From: Pleomorphomonas sp. NRK KF1
GTDB lineage: Bacteria > Pseudomonadota > Alphaproteobacteria > Rhizobiales > Pleomorphomonadaceae
Direction of reading: 5' to 3'
Length of the DNA stretch: 64,000 bases
Assembly: GCF_023721755.1 (NCBI RefSeq)
Contig: NZ_JAMDLH010000006.1
Span: 124,001-188,000 of the forward strand
The stretch's first letter is position 1. Each line of letters begins with the position of its first letter. The notes beneath the pieces are model-generated. The model searched no databases, had not been told where the DNA came from, and saw only the letters and a list, made by a program, of their open reading frames with translations. The translations under genes and the position numbers were made by a program. This document shows positions 9,688-19,076 of this stretch, in pieces.

Positions 9688-11217
9688 ATGCTCCCCGTCG
9701 ATATCGCTCGCCTCGTCCGCGCCTCCTGGGTGCTCGCCCGCGAGGGGGTGATCAACGCACTGCCGCTGCCTGAGCCGCGACCCTTCGCCGTATCCGCTGC
9801 GCTGCTTCTTGCCGGGGCAATCTGTCGGCGCGGCGCCGCCAGTCGCGCCGAACGGCTGTCCATCGCCTTTTCCCGTCTTGGTCCTTCCTACGTCAAGCTC
9901 GGCCAGTTCCTCGCCACCCGGCCCGACGTGGTTGGTGCCGCACTCGCGACCGATCTTGCCGAATTGCAGGATGCCATGCCGGACTTCGGCCTTGCCGGTG
10001 CCCGGGCGGTCATTGGAGACAGCTTCGGCCCGGAAGCGACCCGACTGTTTCCGGAGCTCGGCGGACCGATCGCGGCGGCATCGATCGCCCAGGTACACAA
10101 GGCAGCGGTGACCGACCGCGATGGCCGCCATGACGTGGCGGTAAAAGTGCTGCGCCCCGGCATCGGCCGACGCATCGCTTCGGACCTCGCCGGCTTCTAT
10201 CTCGCCGCCCGATTGATCGAACGGCTTGCGCCAAGGGTCCGTCGCCTCCGGCCGGTCGCGGTGGTCGACACGCTTGCCCGTTCGCTGACGCTGGAAATGG
10301 ATTTGCGCCTCGAAGCGGCGGCGCTGTCGGAGATGGCGCAGAATACGGCCGATGACGACGATTTTCGCGTGCCGACCGTCGACTGGAGGCGCACCAGCCG
10401 TTCGGTACTCACCATGGAATGGATCGACGGCATCAAGCTGTCGGATGTTACTGCGATCCGGGCCGCCGGCCATGATCTGCCGAAGCTCGCCGCCACGCTG
10501 CTGCAGTCCTTCCTGAGGCATGCGCTGCGTGACGGCTTCTTCCACGCCGACATGCACCAAGGCAACCTGTTCGTCGATGCTGCCGGACGGATCGTCGCCG
10601 TCGACTTCGGCATCGTCGGGCGCCTCGGCCCGCGCGAACGTCGCTTCCTCGCCGAGATCCTGCACGGGTTCATCACCCGCAACTACCGGCGCGTTGCCGA
10701 GGTGCATTTCGAGGCCGGTTACGTGCCGCCCGAACAGGAGCTGGAGACCTTTGCCCAGGCGCTTCGGGCGGTGGGCGAACCGCTGCACGGCGTTCCGGCC
10801 TCTGAAATCGCCATGTCGCGGCTGCTCAATCAGCTGTTCGAGACCACCGAGCTGTTCGCCATGCAGACGCGGCCGGAACTCATTCTCCTGCAGAAGACCA
10901 TGGTGGTGGTCGAGGGGGTTGCGCGCAGCCTCGACCCCGATCTCGACATGTGGAAGGTATCCGAGCCGGTGGTCAGCACCTGGATCGCTCGCAACCTGGG
11001 CCCGATCGGCCGCATCGAAACGGCGGTGTCGGCGGCCGGCGATCTTCTCGCCCTCGCCCCGCGTCTGCCGCGCCTCTTCGACTCCATCGAGACGATCGCC
11101 GCCCGGACAGAGGCGGCCGACGAGAGTCGGCGCCGGCGCCGCTCGGTCGTCCTGCCGCTCTGGGTCGGCGCGCTGTCGCTGGCGGTGATCGCCGCCTCAA
11201 GCCTCGGTTGGCTCTGA
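9688..11217 (+). CDS. ubiB: Ubiquinone biosynthesis kinase-like protein UbiB
   Basis: Atypical ABC1/ADCK-family kinase-like ATPase required for ubiquinone biosynthesis. The 509-residue protein contains the signature KLGQ at residues 70-73, the nucleotide-binding A-rich segment (AAASIAQVHKA), the HADMHQGNL catalytic loop and the metal-binding DFG of VDFGIVGRLG. The last 23 residues form a hydrophobic anchor. It is paired with ubiE. It converges with the Crp-type gene, leaving only 5 bp between the stops. Confidence 0.95.
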   Translation: MLPVDIARLVRASWVLAREGVINALPLPEPRPFAVSAALLLAGAICRRGAASRAERLSIAFSRLGPSYVKLGQFLATRPDVVGAALATDLAELQDAMPDFGLAGARAVIGDSFGPEATRLFPELGGPIAAASIAQVHKAAVTDRDGRHDVAVKVLRPGIGRRIASDLAGFYLAARLIERLAPRVRRLRPVAVVDTLARSLTLEMDLRLEAAALSEMAQNTADDDDFRVPTVDWRRTSRSVLTMEWIDGIKLSDVTAIRAAGHDLPKLAATLLQSFLRHALRDGFFHADMHQGNLFVDAAGRIVAVDFGIVGRLGPRERRFLAEILHGFITRNYRRVAEVHFEAGYVPPEQELETFAQALRAVGEPLHGVPASEIAMSRLLNQLFETTELFAMQTRPELILLQKTMVVVEGVARSLDPDLDMWKVSEPVVSTWIARNLGPIGRIETAVSAAGDLLALAPRLPRLFDSIETIAARTEAADESRRRRRSVVLPLWVGALSLAVIAASSLGWL

Positions 11218-11222
11218 GAACA

Positions 11223-11921
11223 TCAACCCCGGGCCAGCGCAGCGAGACGATTCTCGTCGGTCACCGCAATGCGGCGGCGGGCGCTCTTGACGACGCCCTG
11301 TCCTTCCCAGGCGCTGAGCAACCGGCTGACCGTGTGCAACGTCGTGCCGGTCATCTCGGCGATATCCTGCCGGGTCAGCGGGAAGTCGATGAGGATGCTA
11401 CCGTCGGGCTCCTTGCGTCCGGCGCGCCGGACGAGGCGCAGCAGTGCATGTGCGACTCGGCGCTCCACTTCCTCGGTCGACAGCTCCCGAATGCGGGTGT
11501 GAGCCTCCTGCAAACGTTCGCCGACGGCCTCCAGAGCGTTGAAGGCGAGAACCGGATTGAGGGCGACGAAATCCTGCCACTGCGAGGACATCCAGGCGAG
11601 AACGATGCTCTCGGTCACGGCCTCGGCGGTGGCCGGATAATCGGTGCGACGGATCGCCTTGGCAATGCCGAACACCTCGCCGGGCAGCACGTGGCGCACC
11701 ACCACCTGTTCCCCGGACGGCGTGATCTGGATCACCTTGAGGTGGCCGTGGAGAAGCAGGTAAAACTCGTTGGCCGGCGCCCCCTGGCTAAACACAGGCT
11801 CGCCGGGCTCGACGGTGCGCACCTGCACGGTGGCGAGCACGGCGTCGAGGTTTTCTTCCGTCATGTCGCGAAACAGGTCGAAGCCACGGATCAGCGATCG
11901 GTCTAGCTTGCGGGACGCCAT
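11223..11921 (-). CDS. Crp/Fnr-family transcriptional regulator, cysteine-free
   Basis: A 232-residue regulator with an N-terminal cyclic-nucleotide-binding-like beta-barrel (residues about 15-130) and a C-terminal winged helix. The recognition region [22 protein letters not shown] is at about 185-206. No cysteine occurs in the chosen protein, so it cannot bind the Fnr-type iron-sulfur cluster; the effector (nucleotide, heme, gas or none) is unknown. The frame runs upstream to 12230, but family length favours the ATG at 11921. It is divergent from msrA, suggesting but not proving control of redox or stress genes. Confidence 0.85.
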   Translation of the reverse strand: MASRKLDRSLIRGFDLFRDMTEENLDAVLATVQVRTVEPGEPVFSQGAPANEFYLLLHGHLKVIQITPSGEQVVVRHVLPGEVFGIAKAIRRTDYPATAEAVTESIVLAWMSSQWQDFVALNPVLAFNALEAVGERLQEAHTRIRELSTEEVERRVAHALLRLVRRAGRKEPDGSILIDFPLTRQDIAEMTGTTLHTVSRLLSAWEGQGVVKSARRRIAVTDENRLAALARG

Positions 11922-12075
11922 GGATAAACAACTCCTCTTGCCGCCCGTTATAGCAAAGCAGCCGTCGAGCGCCAGCCAGCCTGTCTTGCAAAGCAATAGC
12001 GACAGTCCCATCTTGGGAAGCCGGTTCCGGGGGCGGACCGCTTCGTTGACCGGACGGAGGAGACAAGGAACAGCC

Positions 12076-12744
12076 ATGGCCTTTTTCGAGACGTTCCGGA
12101 AGCCGGCGGCCCTTCCGACGCCAGAAACGGCGCTGCCTGGCCGTACGCAGCCGATTGCCACCGCCGAAATCCATTTCGTCAATGGACGGCCGATGAAGGG
12201 GCCGATACCGGAAGGGCATGCCGTCGCCACCTTCGCGCTCGGCTGCTTCTGGGGCGCCGAGCGGCTGTTCTGGCGCCTGCCCGGCGTCTACCTGACCTCG
12301 GTCGGCTACAGCGGCGGCTTCACCGAAAACCCCACCTATGAAGAGGTCTGCTCGGGCCGTACCGGTCATGCCGAGGCGGTGCAGGTGGTGTTCGATCCGG
12401 ATGCCGTCTCCTACGCCGAACTGGTGCGCCTGTTCTTCGAGAGCCACGACCCGACGCAGGGCATGCGCCAGGGCAATGATGTCGGCACCCAGTATCGCTC
12501 GGCGATCTTCGTGCATGACGGAGCCCAGCGCGCCGTGGCCGAGGCGGCACGCGACGCCTATGCCAAGGCGCTTGCCAAGGCCGGCCGGCCGGCAGAAATC
12601 ACCACGACGATCGAACCGGCCGGACCCTATTATTTTGCCGAGGACTACCACCAGCAGTATCTCGCCAAGAACCCCAGCGGCTATTGCGGTCTCGGCGGCA
12701 CGGGCGTCGCCTGTCCCATGCCCGGCGCCGGAGCACCATCTTGA
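12076..12744 (+). CDS. msrA: Peptide methionine sulfoxide reductase MsrA
   Basis: Repairs oxidised proteins by reducing methionine-S-sulfoxide. The catalytic motif GCFWGAE (Cys57) is present in a 222-residue protein, followed by the family segments TSVGYSGG and [13 protein letters not shown]. The ATG at 12076 is preceded by a good GGAGG-type ribosome binding site; the longer frame upstream is not supported. The stop overlaps the proposed TTG start of the next gene, suggesting translational coupling. Confidence 0.95.
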   Translation: MAFFETFRKPAALPTPETALPGRTQPIATAEIHFVNGRPMKGPIPEGHAVATFALGCFWGAERLFWRLPGVYLTSVGYSGGFTENPTYEEVCSGRTGHAEAVQVVFDPDAVSYAELVRLFFESHDPTQGMRQGNDVGTQYRSAIFVHDGAQRAVAEAARDAYAKALAKAGRPAEITTTIEPAGPYYFAEDYHQQYLAKNPSGYCGLGGTGVACPMPGAGAPS

Positions 12745-13319
12745 GGGGCCGGCCCGACCTGCTCGTGTTATCCGGGTCGACGCGGGGCGGCAGCTACAAC
12801 GGCCGTCTCGCGGCGCTCATGGCGCGCGAGCTGGCACTGCGCGATGCCGAGGTGCGGCTCATATCGCTCGCCGACTATCCGATGCCGCTTTATGACGGCG
12901 ATCTGGAGGCGGAACGGGGAGTCCCCGAGCCGACCCTCAAGCTCGCGGATCTCATGATGGCGTCGCACGGCGTGTTCATCGCGTCACCGGAGTACAATCA
13001 ATCGGTCACACCGCTCCTCAAGAACACCATCGACTGGCTGAGCCGCATCCGCGACGACCACTATAGCGGCCTATGGAAAGACCGTGTCTTCGCCATCGGC
13101 GCTGCTTCGCCCGGTCATTTCGCAGGCATCCGCTCGCTGATGCACCTGAGACTGATCCTGGAAAATGCTCTCGGTGCGCGAGTCCTCACGCAACAGGTGG
13201 CGGTGCCCTATGCCGAAAAGGCCTTCGACGAGCGAGGCAACCTTGCCAATGACAAGGCAGCCGCGCAGCTCGAACGCGTCTTCACCGCCCTGATCGATGA
13301 GGCAGCGCGCTTCACTTGA
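12741..13319 (+). CDS. NADPH-dependent FMN reductase family protein
   Basis: A flavodoxin-fold oxidoreductase of about 192 residues. The FMN phosphate loop is GSTRGGSYN near the N-terminus, and [21 protein letters not shown] is the family's flavin-binding block. Members reduce FMN, quinones, chromate or azo dyes with NAD(P)H, and the substrate cannot be told here. The start is set at a TTG whose TTGA overlaps the msrA TGA; GGAG lies 7 nt upstream. The in-frame ATG at 12684 would put 20 residues inside msrA and is less likely. Confidence 0.85.
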   Translation: MRGRPDLLVLSGSTRGGSYNGRLAALMARELALRDAEVRLISLADYPMPLYDGDLEAERGVPEPTLKLADLMMASHGVFIASPEYNQSVTPLLKNTIDWLSRIRDDHYSGLWKDRVFAIGAASPGHFAGIRSLMHLRLILENALGARVLTQQVAVPYAEKAFDERGNLANDKAAAQLERVFTALIDEAARFT

Positions 13320-13323
13320 TTCC

Positions 13324-13427
13324 TAGAGCGCTGATCGATCTGATTGAATCAGATAGGCGCCCTAAGCTCTTGTTTGCAATGCATCATCTTGTCGATCCTC
13401 GTTTCACTCCGGTCGGATGATGCTCTA
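13324..13427. repeat. Palindromic intergenic repeat element (REP/MITE-like)
   Basis: A 104-bp element is bounded by TAGAGC at 13324-13329 and GCTCTA at 13422-13427. It contains two hairpins: ATCTGATT-G-AATCAGAT at 13338-13354, and GCATCATC/GATGATGC at 13381-13388 and 13416-13423. The two-hairpin layout resembles short dispersed palindromic repeats known from Hyphomicrobiales. The cobB stop codon is supplied by its right terminal CTA. No second copy was noticed in this window. Confidence 0.65.
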
Positions 13428-14735
13428 ATCCATGCGCGAGATGGCATGAAAGAAGCTGCCGCTCACGGTGCCGCGTCGCGACCCGTCCGGAGCAGACGCG
13501 CCACCATGAGCATCGGAAACGTCGGCGAGCGGCTCATCGCCGCCGGTGGCCAAGATCGAGGCGTAGTGGAACTCGTGGCCGCTGAGTACGGCACCCTCCG
13601 GCCCGAGCGGACCGTTTGAGAACAACCTTGCGCGCCGATAGCCGAGATGCAGGCGTCGCTTTTCGTAACTCGTTTCGAGGCCGAGCAGACCGGCCATGGC
13701 ATGGCGGGTTCCGTCGGCGTCAACGAGCCCGGCACCGAGAACCATGTAGCCGCCGCATTCGCCATGCACCTGCTTGTCCGAGGCGAAGGCCCTGAGGCCG
13801 TCAAGGAAGCCATCCGCAGCCGCGAGGGCGCCGGCGTGAAGCTCAGGATAACCTCCCGGCAGCCAGCACACGTCGGCCGTGGGGTCGGGAGGCTCATTGG
13901 CAAGCGGCGAAAAGGGCAGGATTTCCGCTCCGGCCGCCCGCCAGGCCGCGAGATGGTGCGGATAGACGAAGCTGAAGGCGGCGTCGCGAGCGAGCGCGAT
14001 GCGCTGACCGGGCGGCGGCAGGAGCGACGCGGGGCCGGCCACCGCCGGTGTCGTGCCGTCGCATAGGTCGATCAGGCGGTCGATGTCGACGTGACGGCCC
14101 ACGAAATCGCCAAGCGCTTCGAGCCGATGGGCGAGATCGTCCGTCTCCTCCGCCTGGATGAGACCGAGGTGCCGCTCCGGCAACTCGACCGTCGTGTCGC
14201 GCGGCAATGCACCCAACACGGGGAGACCGAGCGCTTCGATCGCCTCGCCGCAGAGCCGGCGGTGCCGCTCGGAGCCCACGCGATTGAGCACCACGCCAAG
14301 GATGGTCAGGCGACGATCGAGAAGCTTGGCGCCCAGCGCGACGGCGGCAGCGGAGGTCGATTGGCCCGTCACGTCGAGCACCAGCAGCACCTTCAGACCG
14401 AGGGCGGCGGCAATGTCGGCCGACGATCCGGTCCGGCCGGACTCGTGACCGACGCCGTCGAAAAGACCCATCAGCCCTTCGGCAACCAGCAGGTCGGCGT
14501 CCTCGGCCTGCCGGGCGGCGAGTCCCATCACCTGCGCTGGCGTCATCGCCCAGCTGTCGAGGTTGACACCGGGCCGGCCGGCGGCGGCAGCGTGGAAGGC
14601 CGGGTCGATGTAGTCGGGGCCACACTTGACCGGTGCGACCTTCAACCCGCGGCGGGCGAGGGCGGCCATCAGCCCCAGCGACACCGTCGTCTTGCCGGCG
14701 CCGGAGCGCACCGATGCGATCAGAAAGCCTTTCAT
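13425..14735 (-). CDS. cobB: Cobyrinic/hydrogenobyrinic acid a,c-diamide synthase
   Basis: Glutamine-dependent amidation of the corrin a and c side chains. The 436-residue protein combines an N-terminal P-loop synthetase domain (SVRSGAGKTT near residues 8-17, KCGPDYIDP) with a C-terminal class I glutaminase domain (HGECGGYMVLG with the nucleophilic Cys). It lies at the edge of the cob cluster, divergent from cbiD. Its stop codon falls within a palindromic repeat, so the last codons may have been affected by the insertion. CobB and CbiA are the same family. The aerobic neighbours favour the hydrogenobyrinic acid substrate. Confidence 0.93.
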   Translation of the reverse strand: MKGFLIASVRSGAGKTTVSLGLMAALARRGLKVAPVKCGPDYIDPAFHAAAAGRPGVNLDSWAMTPAQVMGLAARQAEDADLLVAEGLMGLFDGVGHESGRTGSSADIAAALGLKVLLVLDVTGQSTSAAAVALGAKLLDRRLTILGVVLNRVGSERHRRLCGEAIEALGLPVLGALPRDTTVELPERHLGLIQAEETDDLAHRLEALGDFVGRHVDIDRLIDLCDGTTPAVAGPASLLPPPGQRIALARDAAFSFVYPHHLAAWRAAGAEILPFSPLANEPPDPTADVCWLPGGYPELHAGALAAADGFLDGLRAFASDKQVHGECGGYMVLGAGLVDADGTRHAMAGLLGLETSYEKRRLHLGYRRARLFSNGPLGPEGAVLSGHEFHYASILATGGDEPLADVSDAHGGASAPDGSRRGTVSGSFFHAISRMD

Positions 14736-14809
14736 CGCCTCTCACCTTTCCCCCTTGACCCGATAGCAGACAGCGTCGACCTTGTCGCCCGAAAGGATCG
14801 GGCAGATCT

Positions 14810-15925
14810 ATGGCGGACCTGGACAAGGAAGCGGACGGCGGAACGCCGCATCTGAGGCGCGGCTGGACCACCGGCAGCTGCGCCACCGCTGCGACGCGCG
14901 CTGCCTTCGAGGGCCTTGTCGCCGGCCGTTTCCCCGATCCCGTGACGGTGACTCTGCCGGGGGGGCAGACGCCGGCTTTTGCGCTGGCAACCACCGCTTC
15001 CGGCGAAGGCTGGGCGCGGACGGGCGTGGTCAAGGACGCCGGTGATGATCCCGACGTGACCCACGGCGCCCTTGTTCTCGCAACGGTCCGGCCGGCTCCG
15101 GCAGGCGCGGGCCTGGTGTTCCGGGCAGGCCCCGGCGTCGGCACCGTCACCCGCCCTGGTCTGCCGCTCGCCGTCGGCGAGCCGGCGATCAATCCGGTGC
15201 CACGCGCCATGATCGCCCGAACGCTCGACGAGGCGCGCGTCGCGATCGGCGGCCCCGAAGATGTCGAGGTGGAGATCTCGATCGAGAATGGTGAAAAGCT
15301 GGCCGAGCGGACGCTCAACGGCCGGCTCGGCATTATCGGCGGCCTTTCCATCCTCGGCACCACCGGCATCGTCGTGCCCTTCTCCTGCGCCGCCTGGATC
15401 GCCTCCATCCAGCGCGGCATCGACGTGGCGCGCGCCTCGGGCTTCATCCATGTCGCCGCCTCGACCGGCAACACGTCGGAACAGGCCGTGAAGGCGCTCC
15501 ACCGGCTTGACGATGTGCAGCTGATCGACATGGGCGACTTCGTCGGCGGCACGCTGAAGTATCTCCGGAAAGCACCGGTGCCACGGGTGACTCTGGCGCT
15601 CGGCTTCGCCAAGTGCGTCAAACTCGGCCAGGGGCTTCTCGACCTTCATTCCAAGCGTGGGTCGGTCGACCTTGCGGCGCTGTCGTCGATCGCCGCCGAC
15701 CTCGGTGGCAGCGACGAGCTCATTCGGGCCGTTGGCGACGCCAACACCGCCCTGGAGGCGCTGATGCTTTGCCGCGACGCCGGCATTCCCATCGCCGACG
15801 CGGTGGCCGAGCGCGGCTTTGCGACTGCCGCTACAGTGGTCGCCGGCAGCGGCATGGAACTGGAGGTCGTGCTCTTCGATCGAAACGGCGGGCTACTTGC
15901 CAGCACCGGTTTCAGACAAGCCTAG
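14810..15925 (+). CDS. cbiD: Precorrin-5B C1-methyltransferase CbiD
   Basis: Methylates C1 of the corrin precursor, a step done by CobF in the canonical aerobic pathway. The N-terminal [17 protein letters not shown] and the later [10 protein letters not shown] and [14 protein letters not shown] are CbiD hallmarks; the length of 371 residues is normal. The gene is divergent from cobB and convergent with cobM. The CTAG at 15922-15925 supplies both stop codons. No cobF is present in this window, so CbiD probably fills that step despite the otherwise aerobic-type gene set. Confidence 0.94.
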   Translation: MADLDKEADGGTPHLRRGWTTGSCATAATRAAFEGLVAGRFPDPVTVTLPGGQTPAFALATTASGEGWARTGVVKDAGDDPDVTHGALVLATVRPAPAGAGLVFRAGPGVGTVTRPGLPLAVGEPAINPVPRAMIARTLDEARVAIGGPEDVEVEISIENGEKLAERTLNGRLGIIGGLSILGTTGIVVPFSCAAWIASIQRGIDVARASGFIHVAASTGNTSEQAVKALHRLDDVQLIDMGDFVGGTLKYLRKAPVPRVTLALGFAKCVKLGQGLLDLHSKRGSVDLAALSSIAADLGGSDELIRAVGDANTALEALMLCRDAGIPIADAVAERGFATAATVVAGSGMELEVVLFDRNGGLLASTGFRQA

Positions 15926-16704
15926 TCCTCACCCTCCCCGGCCCGCGAGTCTCGGCCCCGGAAACGGCGCTGATAATCGGCCGAGTAGAGAGCGCTCGCC
16001 CTGAACTCCTTGGCGCCGAGCACCTTGCCCACCAGGATGAGCGCCGTGCGCTCCATCGGCGCAGTCTGCAACTCGCCAAGAATGGTGGCGAGCGTTCCCT
16101 TGACGATCCGCTCGTCGGGCCAGCTCGCCCGATAGACGACGGCAACAGGGCAATCGGTGCCATAGTGGGGAACGAGTTCCTCGACGATACGGTCGAGAAC
16201 ATGGATGGAGAGATGCAGGGCAAGCGTCGCGCCGGTGGCGGCAAAGGCTGAAAGCTTTTCCTTCTCCGGCATGGCGGAGGCGCGGCCGGACGTGCGCGTC
16301 AGCACCAGGGATTGGCCAACTTCCGGCAATGTCAGTTCGCGCCCCAACGCCGCCGCCGCTGCGGCAAAGGCCGGCACGCCAGGCGTTACCGTGTAGGGAA
16401 TGGCGTGCCTTTCCAGAAGCCGGATCTGCTCGCCGAGGGCGCTCCATACCGAGAGGTCGCCGGAGTGAAGCCGCGCCACATCCTCGCCATTCCGATACGC
16501 CCGGAGATATTCCGCCTCGATTTCTTCGAGCGACAACGGCGCCGTGTCGACGATGCGTGCGCCTTCTGGGCAATGGGCCAGGATGGCCGGCGGAATCAGC
16601 GAACCGGCGTAGAGGCAAACGGGAGAGGCGGCGATCAGGTCACGGCCGCGTAGCGTCAGAAGGTCGGGCGCGCCGGGGCCGGCGCCGATGAAATGCACGG
16701 TCAT
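15922..16704 (-). CDS. cobM: Precorrin-4 C11-methyltransferase
   Basis: SAM-dependent methyltransferase adding the C11 methyl group to precorrin-4. The 260-residue tetrapyrrole-methylase fold starts [19 protein letters not shown], and the family blocks [19 protein letters not shown] and [12 protein letters not shown] follow. It overlaps cobE by 4 bp (ATGA), implying translational coupling, and shares its stop palindrome with cbiD. Confidence 0.95.
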   Translation of the reverse strand: MTVHFIGAGPGAPDLLTLRGRDLIAASPVCLYAGSLIPPAILAHCPEGARIVDTAPLSLEEIEAEYLRAYRNGEDVARLHSGDLSVWSALGEQIRLLERHAIPYTVTPGVPAFAAAAAALGRELTLPEVGQSLVLTRTSGRASAMPEKEKLSAFAATGATLALHLSIHVLDRIVEELVPHYGTDCPVAVVYRASWPDERIVKGTLATILGELQTAPMERTALILVGKVLGAKEFRASALYSADYQRRFRGRDSRAGEGED

Positions 16705-17099
16705 TCCAGTAACTCCTCGGCCACCGCAACGGTGATGCCCTCTTCGGCGCGGCGCGGAACGATCAGGCGGGCCCGGCCGTCAAAGGCAGCGAGCGCGGCG
16801 GCTTCCGCCACCGATGGGACGCCGAAGCGGGCGAGCGCGGCGGATGACGGCGTGACAATCCGGTCGGCCATGGCGGCGAGCGCCTCGCGGGACAGAAAAA
16901 CGAGCGGCAACGCGAGGCTCTCGGCTGCCTCGCGCAGTCCGGCTTCGCCGCGCTTGTCCTCTATGGTGAAAAGGCCAATGGCAGGTGCCAACCCGGTTGT
17001 CGCAGCCCCGATCAGCCGGACGATCGGCTCAGCGGGAATGCCTTGGCGGCATCCGACACCAATGGCCATCCGGCCGCTCACGGCTTTACCCAGGCCCAT
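16701..17099 (-). CDS. cobE: CobE / CbiG C-terminal-domain protein
   Basis: A 132-residue protein of the CobE/CbiG C-terminal family, recognised by [16 protein letters not shown] and [14 protein letters not shown]. In the anaerobic pathway CbiG opens the delta-lactone. The stand-alone CobE of aerobic organisms is needed for cobalamin synthesis, but its exact reaction is less clear. It overlaps cobL by 22 bp upstream and cobM by 4 bp downstream, which places it in a cobL-cobE-cobM operon. Confidence 0.88.
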   Translation of the reverse strand: MGLGKAVSGRMAIGVGCRQGIPAEPIVRLIGAATTGLAPAIGLFTIEDKRGEAGLREAAESLALPLVFLSREALAAMADRIVTPSSAALARFGVPSVAEAAALAAFDGRARLIVPRRAEEGITVAVAEELLE

Positions 17100-18298
17100 T
17101 GGACCACAGGCAAGGCCGGCCGTAGCGCATGGAAGCCGCCAATGCGGTCGAGGCGAGAGATGGCAATCTGCGTGAGTTCGCCGCCGAGCCGCGCCTGCAG
17201 GGCAAAGACGTCGGCTGTCGTTTCCACGGTGACGGCATTGATGACCAGACGTCCGCCTGATTTCAGCCGATCGATACAGGCGTCGACAACGCCCGGATCG
17301 CCCGAGCCGCCGCCAATGAAGATCGCGTCGGGATCGGGGAGCGCGTCAACGCCGGAAGGCGCTTTCGCCTCGATCACCCTGAGATCCGGCACACCGAAGC
17401 TCAGGGCGTTGCGCGTGATGCGAGCGGCGCGCGTTGCATTCTCCTCGACGGCAAAGGCGCGGAGCGACGGATCTGAGAGCATCCACTCAATGGCGACGGA
17501 GCCCGAGCCGGCACCGATGTCCCACAGCGTCTCTCCGCGCGTCGGCCTCAGCGCGGCGACGGTCAACGCCCTGATTTCTCGCTTGGAAATCTGGCCGTCG
17601 TGTTCGAACCAATCGTCCGGCAAGCCTGGCGTGAAGGGAATGACGCGGGCGTTCGGACCGCCCTCGACCTCGACGGCAACGAGGTTGAGCGGATCGATAT
17701 CATCGATGTCAAAGGCATCGGCGAAGGCCGAACGGCGGCGCTCCCTGAGACCGCCCATCGCTTCGAGCACGGTGAGGCGACTCTTGCCGAGGCCGCGCGT
17801 CGCCAGCAGAGCGGCGAGTTTTGCAGGCGTCGTACCGTCCCAGGACAGCGCCAAGAGCCGCGCACCGGGCTGGACATGCGGCAAAACACGCTCGAGCGCC
17901 CTGCCGTGCAGACTGATGCGGACGACATCCTGCCCCGGCCAGCCGAGCCGGGCGGCGGCCAAGGCAAAGGCGGAGGGCGCCGGCAGGACGATCATTTCGC
18001 GAGGGTCGACGGTCTCGGCCAGAAGCGAACCCACGCCATAGAAGAAGGGGTCACCGGACGCGAGCACCGCCACCGGACTTCCGCGCCGGGCCAGGATGGC
18101 CGGAAAAGCGTCCTTGAGCGGCGACGGCCAAGCGAGGGAGATCGCCGGATCTGCCTTGATGAGATCGAGATGACGACGGCCACCTACGATGAAACCCGCT
18201 TGTGCGATGGCAGAAACTGCCGCAGGAGAGAGACCGTCGAGACCGTCCTCTCCGAGGCCGACGATCGTCAGCCAGGGTGAAAGGGAGGTTTCAGCCAT
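17078..18298 (-). CDS. cobL: Precorrin-6Y C5,15-methyltransferase (decarboxylating)
   Basis: Fused two-domain enzyme. The N-terminal CobE/CbiE-type tetrapyrrole methylase (VGLGEDGLDGLSP, LASGDPFFYGVG) and the C-terminal CbiT-type Rossmann methylase (LWDIGAGSGSVAIEWML, IFIGGGSGDPGVVDA) methylate C5 and C15 and remove the ring-C acetate carboxyl. The length of 406 residues matches CobL. The ATG at 18298 is chosen over a longer frame; GGAG lies 5 nt upstream. Its start codon overlaps the divergent cobK start in one CCATGG. Confidence 0.95.
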   Translation of the reverse strand: MAETSLSPWLTIVGLGEDGLDGLSPAAVSAIAQAGFIVGGRRHLDLIKADPAISLAWPSPLKDAFPAILARRGSPVAVLASGDPFFYGVGSLLAETVDPREMIVLPAPSAFALAAARLGWPGQDVVRISLHGRALERVLPHVQPGARLLALSWDGTTPAKLAALLATRGLGKSRLTVLEAMGGLRERRRSAFADAFDIDDIDPLNLVAVEVEGGPNARVIPFTPGLPDDWFEHDGQISKREIRALTVAALRPTRGETLWDIGAGSGSVAIEWMLSDPSLRAFAVEENATRAARITRNALSFGVPDLRVIEAKAPSGVDALPDPDAIFIGGGSGDPGVVDACIDRLKSGGRLVINAVTVETTADVFALQARLGGELTQIAISRLDRIGGFHALRPALPVVQWAWVKP

Positions 18299-19076
18299 GG
18301 GGGACTCCGCAAGACCGATGCGCATTCTCGTCCTGGGTGGGACCACCGAGGCCTCGCGCCTCTCCGAGCGGCTGCAAAAGCGCCAGGATATCTGGGCGCT
18401 GCTGTCGCTGGCCGGCCGTACCCATGAACCGGCGGCGCAGGCCCTCAACACCCGCGTTGGCGGCTTTGGCGGCATTGACGGGCTCGCGGCTTTCCTTCGC
18501 GACCAGCAGATCGACCTTCTGATCGACGCCACCCATCCCTTCGCCGCCCGCATCTCCGCCAATGCCGTGGCGGCCAGCGTGATGACCGGCGTGCCGCTCA
18601 TCCGCTATACGCGCGAGCCGTGGAGGCCGGTGCCGGGCGACAACTGGCTGGAAGTTCCCGACCTTGATTCTGCCTGCGCGGCGCTTGGTCCCGAGCCGAA
18701 GTGCGTCTTCCTCACCGTCGGCCGGCTCGGCCTTGCCGCCTTCGAGGCCGCGCCGCAGCATCACTATGTCGTCCGCTCCATAGACCCGCCGCACGAACTC
18801 AACCTTCCGGACTACCGGCTGCTGCTTGAGCGCGGACCGTTCGACGAGGAATCGCAGGCCCGGCTGATGCAGGCCGAAGGCGTGGAGATCATGGTCACCA
18901 AGAATGCCGGCGGCGATGCCACCTACGGCAAGGTCGCGGCCGCCCGCCGCCTGGGCCTGCCGGTGATCATGGTGGCGCCGCCCGAGCCGGTGACCGTCAC
19001 CACCTACCACGAGCTCGACGCCGTGATGGCGGACATCATGGCGCGGCTTGCTCATGTCGCCCCTCCCCTCGCCTGA
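18297..19076 (+). CDS. cobK: Precorrin-6A reductase
   Basis: NADPH-dependent reductase that converts precorrin-6A to precorrin-6B (the CbiJ reaction in the anaerobic route). The 259-residue protein shows ILVLGGTTEASRLSERL, DATHPFAARIS and the C-terminal MVTKNAGGDATYGKVAAAR. The ATG at 18297 has GGGAGG 8 nt upstream. A second in-frame ATG at 18318 is possible. It is the only gene on the plus strand between cbiD and the right end of the cluster. Its 3' end overlaps cobJ by 25 bp. Confidence 0.94.
   Translation: MGDSARPMRILVLGGTTEASRLSERLQKRQDIWALLSLAGRTHEPAAQALNTRVGGFGGIDGLAAFLRDQQIDLLIDATHPFAARISANAVAASVMTGVPLIRYTREPWRPVPGDNWLEVPDLDSACAALGPEPKCVFLTVGRLGLAAFEAAPQHHYVVRSIDPPHELNLPDYRLLLERGPFDEESQARLMQAEGVEIMVTKNAGGDATYGKVAAARRLGLPVIMVAPPEPVTVTTYHELDAVMADIMARLAHVAPPLA

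Noticed and set aside
9655-10788. A 377-codon minus-strand frame opposite ubiB
   Set aside because: No recognisable domain and exact overlap with the well-supported ubiB gene.
14810-15925. Annotation as CobF, the usual aerobic C1 methyltransferase
   Set aside because: The sequence has CbiD motifs ([18 protein letters not shown]) and no tetrapyrrole-methylase fold.
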